Of a DNA stretch of 64,000 nucleotides, positions 53,310 to 61,600 are shown piece after piece. The notes beneath the pieces are model-generated. The model searched no databases and had not been told where the DNA came from. It worked only from the letters and a program-made list of their open reading frames with translations. Position numbers and translations under genes: made by a program. Each line of letters begins with the position of its first letter. Within the stretch, counting starts at the first letter, position 1. This stretch comes from Hyphomicrobiales bacterium. Its GTDB lineage: Bacteria > Pseudomonadota > Alphaproteobacteria > Rhizobiales > Methyloligellaceae. Location of the stretch: the NCBI GenBank assembly GCA_021775555.1, contig JAJFHP010000057.1, positions 62,001 through 126,000 of the forward strand. Direction: 5' to 3'.

Positions 53310-54803
53310 ATGGCCAGGCGCGTTCTGATCGCAGGTTTCAAACACGAGACCAATACGTTCTCGAAGCTGCCGACCGACCTCGATGCCTACAGTGCGCGTG
53401 CTCTGTATGTGGGCGAGGAGGAGATGCGCGCCGCTTATACCGGCACCAATACCGAAATTGCCGGCTTCCTGGATGCTTGTGAAAAGCATGGCTGGGAACC
53501 TGTGCTGGCGGTGGCGGCCGATGCCACGCCTTCTGGCAAGGTGACAAAAGAAGCTTTCGATACAGTCTCCGGTGCGATCCTTGATGCCATCGAGACACAG
53601 GGTCCTTTCGATGCGATCCTGCTGCAAGTCCATGGTGCCATGGTCTCAGAAGAGCATGATGATGGCGAGAGTGCGCTTCTTTCCCTCATACGGGCTAAGG
53701 TCGGACGCGATATGCCCATAGGCGTTACCCACGATCTTCATGCCAATGTGACGGATCTGACCTGTGAGCTTGCCGACGTGCTGGTAAGCTACCGTACATA
53801 TCCGCATATCGATATGCACGAGACGGCAATCAAATGTGCCGACCTGATCGCGCGGATGCTGGCAGGCGAGATAAATCCGAGGGTCTGGGTGGCTCGCGGG
53901 CCGCAACTGGATGGCGTCGATCATGGCCGGACAACGTCGCCCGGGCCCATGCTTGAGATACTCGACATGGCCGATATGCTGACCGGGAATCACGGTCTTT
54001 TGTCGGCGTCGGTGAATGCCGGCTTTCCCTGGGCAGATGTCGAATATGTCGGTCCCACGGCCATTGTCGTGGCCGATAGAGGGAACAACGGGGCCGAGAT
54101 TGCGGTCAATGCGCTCCGGGACGAGTTATGGCGCACCCGCGAGATCGTCACAATCGAACTGGTGAGCGCGCATGACGCAATCTCGCAGGCGCGCGAAACG
54201 GGAAAGGCGTCCGGCCCGTTCGTGATCGCCGATTTTGCCGACAATCCCGGTGGAGGCGGATATGCAGATTCAACGGGTTTTCTGCGCGCCATGATTGAAG
54301 CGGGCGTTGAGGGTGCGGCCTTTTCAGCACTGTATGATCCAGCGTGCGTCTCGGCTTGCCAACAGGCTGGCGAAGGTGCGGAGATAGAACTGAACCTTGG
54401 CGGCAAATGCGAGCCGTCTCTGGGAGAACCCATTTCTGCGAGCGGTATTGTGACAGGTCTCTATGACGGCACATTCAAGCTCGAAGGTCCGATGTCCAGG
54501 GGACTCACTATAAAACTGGGGCCTGTTGCCGTGTACCGGGTTGGCGGCATAGATGTGGTGTTGGCCTCGCGCCGGGCGCAAAATTACGACCTGCAGTTCT
54601 TCCGGGCTTTTGGCATAGAACCGACGGAATGCGCTATCTTGGGCATCAAATCCGCCCAGCATTTCCGTGCCGACTATTCACCGATCGCATCAGGTATCGC
54701 CGTGGTTGATGAAGGCGGGGGGATTACGTCTCACAATTTCAAGGCCCTCGACTATAAACATGTGCGCCGCCCCCTCTGGCCGCTTGATGATACCGGGTCA
54801 TAA
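53310..54803 (+). CDS. M81-family metallopeptidase (MlrC-like)
   Basis: The product is 497 residues. Likely metal-binding motifs are HETNTFS near the N-terminus, THDLHANVTD and YPHIDMHETA. The family includes MlrC, which opens linear microcystin fragments, but most members act on unknown peptides. An ATG follows GAGGAGG with 6-nt spacing, 15 nt after the GGT stop. The C-terminal DUF1485-type region includes GIKSAQHFRADY. Its presence with amidases and a GGT hints at an unusual amide-linked peptide substrate. Confidence 0.93.
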   Translation: MARRVLIAGFKHETNTFSKLPTDLDAYSARALYVGEEEMRAAYTGTNTEIAGFLDACEKHGWEPVLAVAADATPSGKVTKEAFDTVSGAILDAIETQGPFDAILLQVHGAMVSEEHDDGESALLSLIRAKVGRDMPIGVTHDLHANVTDLTCELADVLVSYRTYPHIDMHETAIKCADLIARMLAGEINPRVWVARGPQLDGVDHGRTTSPGPMLEILDMADMLTGNHGLLSASVNAGFPWADVEYVGPTAIVVADRGNNGAEIAVNALRDELWRTREIVTIELVSAHDAISQARETGKASGPFVIADFADNPGGGGYADSTGFLRAMIEAGVEGAAFSALYDPACVSACQQAGEGAEIELNLGGKCEPSLGEPISASGIVTGLYDGTFKLEGPMSRGLTIKLGPVAVYRVGGIDVVLASRRAQNYDLQFFRAFGIEPTECAILGIKSAQHFRADYSPIASGIAVVDEGGGITSHNFKALDYKHVRRPLWPLDDTGS

Positions 54804-54855
54804 AGGCTGGTGCCGGGTCAGTTCGTTCAATCCATGGAAGGCTCCGGGGAAGAGC

Positions 54856-55626
54856 ATGACTGTCATTCATCCATCAGCGGCTAAGGGATATGCCAACAAG
54901 GCGGAAACTTATGACCGGGGCAGGCCGGACTATCCGGATGAGATCAATCAATGGCTGCGTGGCGATCTCGGGCTGAACCCATTGAAAGCGGTTCTCGACC
55001 TTGGAGCGGGGACTGGGAAATTTACACGGCGCCTGCTCGGGACCGGGGCAAGCGTTACCGCGGTTGAGCCCGTACCGGAGATGCAGAAAATTATCAGCTT
55101 GTCTGCTCCAAATGCTGAAATCAAAGTAGGGACGGCTGAGGATATTCCGCTTGGCAACGAGACGATGGATGCTGTCGTTTGCGCACAATCCTTTCACTGG
55201 TTTGCAGCGAAGGCCACATTGGCCGAAATCGGTCGGGTCCTGAAGCCTGGTGGCGTTCTCGGCCTGGTATGGAATGTGCGCGATGAACAAACCGGCTGGG
55301 TGGCCGCATTGACGGACATCATGGCCCCGTTTGCCGGGGAGACGCCGCGCTATCATACGGGTAGATGGCGCCGTCTGTTTCCGGCCAAAGGGTTTGGCCC
55401 ATTGCGGGAAATGCATTTTGCGTATGGACATGCCGGATCACCCGAGCAGGTCATCGTTGATCGTATCCTGTCGATCAGTTTCATTGCTGCCCTGGTGCCT
55501 GTACAGCAGTTGCTCATCAAGTCCCAGATTCACGACCTGATCGAAGCAACACCTTCTCTGGCTGGGAAAGAAGAGGTGACTTTCCCGTACAAGACGGTTG
55601 CATTCAGTTGCACTAAGGGCGGTTAG
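54856..55626 (+). CDS. Class I SAM-dependent methyltransferase
   Basis: The product is about 256 residues. The SAM-binding fold shows VLDLGAGTGKFTRRL, an acidic strand end in AVEPVPEM and GTAEDIPL, then AVVCAQSFHWFA, typical of Methyltransf_11. The ATG at 54856 follows GGGGAAGA. The gap to the M81 gene is 52 nt, so it may be transcribed with the operon. The acceptor is not evident. Confidence 0.87.
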   Translation: MTVIHPSAAKGYANKAETYDRGRPDYPDEINQWLRGDLGLNPLKAVLDLGAGTGKFTRRLLGTGASVTAVEPVPEMQKIISLSAPNAEIKVGTAEDIPLGNETMDAVVCAQSFHWFAAKATLAEIGRVLKPGGVLGLVWNVRDEQTGWVAALTDIMAPFAGETPRYHTGRWRRLFPAKGFGPLREMHFAYGHAGSPEQVIVDRILSISFIAALVPVQQLLIKSQIHDLIEATPSLAGKEEVTFPYKTVAFSCTKGG

Positions 55627-55674
55627 ATATCTCGATCTGTCCCTGGGTAGGCTTCCATACTCATGATGCAGCCA

Positions 55675-56376
55675 CTAGAGCGGCACTTCGGAGGAGCCGA
55701 CAACCCGCTCCCAGACATCGCCGTGCCCATCGCCAAAAACCAGGTCTTCTGTTGCCTTGGCCAGGGACCAATCACCCCGGGCGACCTCATCGCCCAGTTG
55801 ACCAGCACCCCAACCCGCATATCCCAATGCAATCAGAATATGCCTCGGGCTGTTGCCATCTACGATCGAGCGCAGAATACCAATATCAGTTGTAAAGGAT
55901 ATCGTACCGGCTACCAGCCGGGACCCGGCGTTCTTGTAGTCGCTGGTGTGCAAAATAAACGCGCCTCTCCGGTTCACTGGCCCGCCTAAATGCAAGTTCA
56001 GGGTTCCTTTTGCTCCCTGAGGATCCAGCCCGAAATTTTTCATCAGCTTTGCGATATTCCGCTTACCGAAAACCTTGTTCACGATGATCCCGTATGCCCC
56101 CTCGGCATCATGCTTGACCATGTAGATCACGCTTTTTCTGAATTTGCGATCGGCAATTTTCGGGGAGGCAATGAGTAACTGGCCAGCGAAATAAAGTGAG
56201 CCTTCCGCATCCGACTTTTTATCGGCAAGGCCGGGTATTGGCCCAGGTCCAAACGCAAACCCTAGTCCAATAACAAGCGTTAGCAGGCAAGGGATGATAA
56301 GATGGCGGATCAGCCGGGCAGGAGAAGTGAGGGATGAGACAAGTCCGGCCAGGATGTTCATGCTACTGCGCTTCAT
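55675..56376 (-). CDS. YqgE/AlgH-family protein with an N-terminal hydrophobic segment
   Basis: The product is about 233 residues. The YqgE/AlgH (DUF179) domain begins near residue 61 with AGQLLIASPKIADRKFRKS and continues with GAYGIIVNKVFGK, LHLGGPVNRRGAFILH and ALGYAGWGAGQL. The first 60 residues, with LIIPCLLTLVIGLGFAF, are extra relative to the usual cytosolic protein of about 185 residues. They could be a signal or anchor. GGAGGAG supports the start. It lies 19 nt after pbpC on the same strand. Confidence 0.9.
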   Translation of the reverse strand: MKRSSMNILAGLVSSLTSPARLIRHLIIPCLLTLVIGLGFAFGPGPIPGLADKKSDAEGSLYFAGQLLIASPKIADRKFRKSVIYMVKHDAEGAYGIIVNKVFGKRNIAKLMKNFGLDPQGAKGTLNLHLGGPVNRRGAFILHTSDYKNAGSRLVAGTISFTTDIGILRSIVDGNSPRHILIALGYAGWGAGQLGDEVARGDWSLAKATEDLVFGDGHGDVWERVVGSSEVPL

Positions 56377-56395
56377 TGCTTCTCCTCCCCCAAAC

Positions 56396-58615
56396 CTACT
56401 CGCGGTTGGGAAGCAACCGGCGTGAGGGGACAACACGTCCCTCATTCTCAAGCCGGAATTCGACGCTGTCAGAGAGGCCCTGCCCGTCGATTATCGAAAG
56501 CTGGACGAAACCTTCCCCGTCCGGCTTCCAGAACGCCGTACGCTGGCGAGCCACATTGGAGAGGGGTACCCCGTTGACGAACCATGTGAGCGGAAGGGTG
56601 CCGCCCTCAGCCTTTATTGCGAGTGTCTGGGAAACACCCGCGCTGGTTTTCTCATAAGCGACGCGTGAACCGTCCGGTGGAAAGGAAATCCGTATTGCCG
56701 GGTCGGCGGTGTTGCGTGTGTTTGCAACTGGCCTTCCAAAGTTGCGCAATGGCGGGGGCAGATCCGCACTGGCCGAGATGATCGCGCCGCGCGGCGCAGT
56801 TTTCAGTGGCGGGCGATGGGTTCCGAGCCGGGTGAAGACTTCCGAGAGGATGGGAGCGGCGGCAAGTCTGCCGGTCATGCCCGGCGTGGGCCCGCCATCG
56901 GGCCTCCCCACCCATACAGCAGCTGTGTGCCGGCCATCGAAACCAGCCGCCCAGGCATCGCGGTAGCCATAGGAGGTTCCGGTTTTAAAGGCGATGGCTC
57001 CCCAACTGGTGTGAAGCGGTGGTGGCGTGCCGCGCAGAATGTCAGCGGCGTACCAGGCGGAGAGTGGCGTCAGCAACACTTTCGCACCGGAGGCCTTCGC
57101 GCCCATGGCCGCAGCAGCTGGCTGCTCCAACCGGATGCGCAAGGCCACGGGTTTCCCCTGCCGGGCAAGTGATACATACAGCATTGCCAGGTCTCGCAAG
57201 GAGATGCCCGCGCCGCCTAGCGCCAATGGCAGGTCAGGGGGTGCGGAACCGGGCAGTTTGACCCGTGCCCCGGCCATGCGCAGGCGTGCGAGGAAAGTTG
57301 CGGGTCCAACGGCTTCAAGTAGCTGGACCGCCGGGATATTGAGGGAGAGCTGCAGTGCTTCGCGCAGCGTTACAGTGCCGCGGAATTCGCCATCGAAATT
57401 GACCGGCGCATAGTCACCGAACCGTTTTGGCCGGTCTTCGATCAGGGTCTCGGGGTGGGCCAGGCCCGCCTCGAATGCAAGCGCGTAAATAAAGGGTTTG
57501 AGCGCGGATCCGGGTGAGCGGGTGGCGAGCCCCATATCGATCTGACCGGCGTGGGCTTCATCGAGATATCCGGGTGAACCAACATGGGCCAGAACCTCGC
57601 CGCTTTCATTATCGATAACGATCATCGCCATTGAATGCCGGGACCCGAACCGGGTTATGCGCGTGCGCGCCAGCTCTTCAAGCCGGGACTGCAATGTCCG
57701 GTCGATGGTCAGATGGTGCACCTGCCTTGCCGGGGCACGGGTCACTTCCCTCTGGGCGATGTGGGCGGCAAATATCGGAAAGGCATGCCGCCGGGTTGGG
57801 ACGGCGCGCGATCTGGCGCGTTTCAGGTCCGACCGGGAAACAATTCCGTCACGCGCAGCACGAACCAGAACCTTGTCCCGAGCGGTCCGCGCGTTGTTGA
57901 GAAACCGGTCCGGCCGGCGGGTTTCGGGCGACTGCGGCAGCGCAATCAGCAATGCGGCCTCGTCCAGCGTCAAGCGGCGTGGCTCCTTGTTGAAATAAGC
58001 CAGTGAGGCGGCCCTGATCCCCTCAAGATTTCCACCGAACGGGGCGAGGGTTAGATAGAGACCTAGGATTTCGCGCTTCGTGTAGCGGGTCTCCAGTTGG
58101 CGGGCGCGCAGCATCTGCTGCAGCTTTGTTGACAGTGAACGGCTGCGTCGCGGCTCGATCAGCCGGGCAACCTGCATGGTCAAGGTCGAAGCACCAGATA
58201 CGATCCGCCCGTTCACGGCAAATTGCACGGCGGCACGTGCAAGGGCGAGTGGGTCAATGCCCCCGTGAGAGTGGAACCGCTTGTCTTCGTAATTCAGGAG
58301 CATCTCAAGGTAACGCGGGTCGACCTGCTCAGGGCTGACGGGAAGCCGCCAGCGGCCAAGTTGATTGGCGAAGGGGCGCAGCAGTCGGCCCTTGCGATCG
58401 AGCACAAGGGTTGAGACGGGTTCGGACATGGCCTCTGGCAGTGGCCCCAGCCGGGTCATGCCAATCTGAACGAGCGCTGCCAAAAGTAGGGGCACAGACA
58501 GGACAAGGGCGATAAATGCCATGAAGACAGGCTTGCGCCAACGGGGCCCGCCTCGGGGGTGTTCCGCGTCTTCCTGCTGCTGGACGTGCTTTGCCTTGAT
58601 TGCGCCGCGCTGCAT
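56396..58615 (-). CDS. pbpC: Penicillin-binding protein 1C
   Basis: The product is about 739 residues. After one transmembrane helix (about 30-52) comes the glycosyltransferase-51 domain with the catalytic Glu at about 110 in LLNYEDKRFHSHGG. The transpeptidase domain has SALK in RSPGSALKPF, SLN in LQLSLNIP, and KTGTS. A C-terminal BiPBP_C domain includes PLTWFVNGVPL. It makes and links peptidoglycan on the periplasmic side. I start at the ATG at 58615, just after the alpha-2-macroglobulin stop. The pairing with alpha-2-macroglobulin is widespread in bacteria and thought to guard the envelope. Confidence 0.94.
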   Translation of the reverse strand: MQRGAIKAKHVQQQEDAEHPRGGPRWRKPVFMAFIALVLSVPLLLAALVQIGMTRLGPLPEAMSEPVSTLVLDRKGRLLRPFANQLGRWRLPVSPEQVDPRYLEMLLNYEDKRFHSHGGIDPLALARAAVQFAVNGRIVSGASTLTMQVARLIEPRRSRSLSTKLQQMLRARQLETRYTKREILGLYLTLAPFGGNLEGIRAASLAYFNKEPRRLTLDEAALLIALPQSPETRRPDRFLNNARTARDKVLVRAARDGIVSRSDLKRARSRAVPTRRHAFPIFAAHIAQREVTRAPARQVHHLTIDRTLQSRLEELARTRITRFGSRHSMAMIVIDNESGEVLAHVGSPGYLDEAHAGQIDMGLATRSPGSALKPFIYALAFEAGLAHPETLIEDRPKRFGDYAPVNFDGEFRGTVTLREALQLSLNIPAVQLLEAVGPATFLARLRMAGARVKLPGSAPPDLPLALGGAGISLRDLAMLYVSLARQGKPVALRIRLEQPAAAAMGAKASGAKVLLTPLSAWYAADILRGTPPPLHTSWGAIAFKTGTSYGYRDAWAAGFDGRHTAAVWVGRPDGGPTPGMTGRLAAAPILSEVFTRLGTHRPPLKTAPRGAIISASADLPPPLRNFGRPVANTRNTADPAIRISFPPDGSRVAYEKTSAGVSQTLAIKAEGGTLPLTWFVNGVPLSNVARQRTAFWKPDGEGFVQLSIIDGQGLSDSVEFRLENEGRVVPSRRLLPNRE

Positions 58616-58616
58616 C

Positions 58617-61600
58617 TTACCGGCCCGGACCCGCAATATTAAGCGTGCCAGTAGCCGTGCGCGCAAACAGTTCTGGCCGGTACATGTCTTCGACGGTGGC
58701 CGGGGGGTGGGCATATTGGCCGGGAGACACAACGCGCACCACATAAGAGACGGTCAGGACCTGCGGTTTTTGCCCATCGCGATTGAAGGCAGCCACGAAA
58801 CGGTCCTTGCGGTATTCGCTGTGTTCAGGCGTGCTGACACCTTTCAGCCAGGAAAAATTCTGCCCGGAACCGGCATCGCTCAATCTCGGATTCTCGATCT
58901 CGAATCCCGCGGGCAGATGATCGACGATGAGAATACGGCCACGCCTGGCATCAACCTCGTTGACGCGCAGCACAACAACCAGCCGTTCATTCTGGTTGAC
59001 GCCTTCAATCTCACGCGGTTTGCCACCCATGGTGTAATAAGAGCGATCAATCAGGAACCCCTTGGCTTCAGCAGGCTCAGGAGATAAGGGCGCGCCGGAA
59101 ATGGTGACCATTGCCGTGACCGCGGTGTCGCCTTCATTCGCAATTTTGACGGGGGCTTTCTGCAGGTCCGCCGTATTGAAAGTTTCAAACAGAGCGCCTT
59201 TGAGAGGCTGGCCGTTGCGGGTCAGGGACAGATTATGCGGCTCGGCGAACAGAGCATTGGCGGCACGCAACAGCCAGGCATTTTCCTGCGTGGAGGCGCG
59301 AGGCTTTTGCGCACTTGTCGCTGCGAGTGATCGGGCAATCGCAGGGATGGCGCTCTTCTGGAGACCCGTTTCAGCAACAAGCGTCAGCACCCCGGCGCGG
59401 TCGCGAAGTGCGGAACCGAAGTCTGACCGTCCGGCGTCAACAGGTGGTGCTTCGAGCCCCTGAATTGCGCTTGAGAACAGTTTTTCCGCGCGCGTCCGGT
59501 CACCGAGCATTGCCAGCGCGGCGGCGAGATGCGCGCCGGCCAGCGGTGCGGTAAAGCTGTCGGCCTGTGCATCGGCAAAATATCGTAAATCGCCGATATT
59601 GGCGCGACCGGTCCTTGCCAGAACATAGGCAGAATACGCCAATGTCTCTCCGCCCTGTTTGAAGTCGGAGAAGTTGGTGAGATAATTCTGCAGCCGGTCG
59701 AGCGCATTTTCATAGGCAATGTCCGGCACCTTGTGCCCGGCTTCGCGCGCCCGCATCAGGAACTCGGTGACATAGGCGGAAAGCCACATGTCGCCATTAT
59801 CTGGCCCCCACACGCCAAAACCGCCGCTGGACGATTGCATTGCCAGCAGGCTCTTGATTGCGGTGTCGATGCGCTCGGGGATCTTGGTATCGTCGTCAAG
59901 GCCAATGTGCTCCGCGATGGTGTTGACGTATAGCAGTGGCAGAGCGCGGCTGGTGATCTGTTCCGCACAGCCATAGGGGTATCGGTCGAGCGCCAGTAAA
60001 ACCCCGGCCATATCGAGCCCGGCGCCGGGCGTGACATTCAGCGTCGCTTTGACGGTACCGGGAACGAAACTGCTCAAAAGGTTTTTATCCAGCGTCAGAG
60101 AACCTTTGCGGGCCGCCAGGACATGGGTGGAGCGGCTGGTCACCACGGGCGAGGCTGGCACCACGCCAAGCGCGAACTCTCGCTGCAATTCCTTGCCATC
60201 GGGGCCTGTCAGCCGTGCCGTGAGTATTGCGTCACCAATGCCGTTTGCCTTGAGCTGCACAACATGCTCGGTGCGTGCACCGGCCTTGAGGGTGAGGCTA
60301 CGGGTTGCGGCGCCTGTGGTTTCCACAGGACCCTGCGCCTCGATATCGAGGCTGTATTTTCCGTCCGCTCCCTCGACATTGTGGATGCTGAGATGAAGCC
60401 GTGACTGGTCACCCTTGGCCAGGAAGCGCGGCAGGCTGCCCGTTACGATTATAGGCTCGCGCACGATCACATCTTTTGTGGCGTGGGCAAGTTTCCCCGG
60501 ACTCCACGCAGCCGCCATGACGCGCAACGTGCCGCTGAACTGGGGCACCTCGAACGAGACGCGCGCCTTGCCATCGGCATTTACGCTGACAATCCCTGAA
60601 TAGAGTGCGAGCGGGCGTTGCGTGGGAGGGGCGCCCTTGAGCCCCATTCCGCCGTCATCTCCACCAACGCGCAGTTTGCCGCGTGTTGCGTGCATCCCGT
60701 CAATCAGCCGGCCATAGAGGTCACGGAACTCGACGCCCAGACGGCGCTGGGCAAAATACCAGTCCTCCGGTGCGGGAGGCTCGTAGCCGGTGAGATTGAG
60801 AATTCCCACATCCACTGTCGACACGACCATATGTGCGCTCTTGCCCGGCTCCAGCCCGGAAATCTCGACAGGGATATCGAGTGTCTGGTTCGGGGCGATC
60901 TTCTCCGGTGTATCGAGCTTCAGCGCGAGCATGCGGTCACTGGTATCGATGGGCAACCAGGACACGCCGACAGACCGTTGCGGCATGCGTTTGGCCGGCA
61001 CGTTCATCGGCCTGTAGAGCATCGCCGTGACATAGGCGCCAGGGCCCCAGTCGGACCCGACCTCGAATTCAACATTGGCACCCGATGCCGGGGCCTCGAC
61101 CGCTTTCATGGCTACAACACCGTCATTGACCACCGCGACGAGGGCGGTTCCGGCCACCCGGGGCGTGATGCTGACGCGGGCGGTTTCGCCAGGTTTGTAG
61201 CGCGGCTTATCAAGCGCAATTTCCAGGAAATCGGGCGTCTCGGCTGGATCTGCGGCGTACCATCCTGCGGTGAAGGTTACACTGCTGGCGGCCCCATCAG
61301 ACTTTGCCGAGGCGACTTCGAGCCGGTAGCGGCCAAATTTCACCGGGGCCTCGATGCTTATCGGCGCGTCAGAATTGAGGTCGATACGTCCCTCGCCAAC
61401 CCGTTCGCTTTTGGTAATCGGTTCGAAGTTCCACGATCCATGGCGGCGGTACCATTGGTAGTGCTGTTCGATGTGGAAGAGTTGCCAGCGCACATCCTTC
61501 ATGACAACGCGAGAGCCCTTTGGTCCAGCGGCCAAGACATCGAACAGGGCATTGGCGTGCTCACCCGCATGACCATCCTTGAAACCGGGGCGAATGCCGA

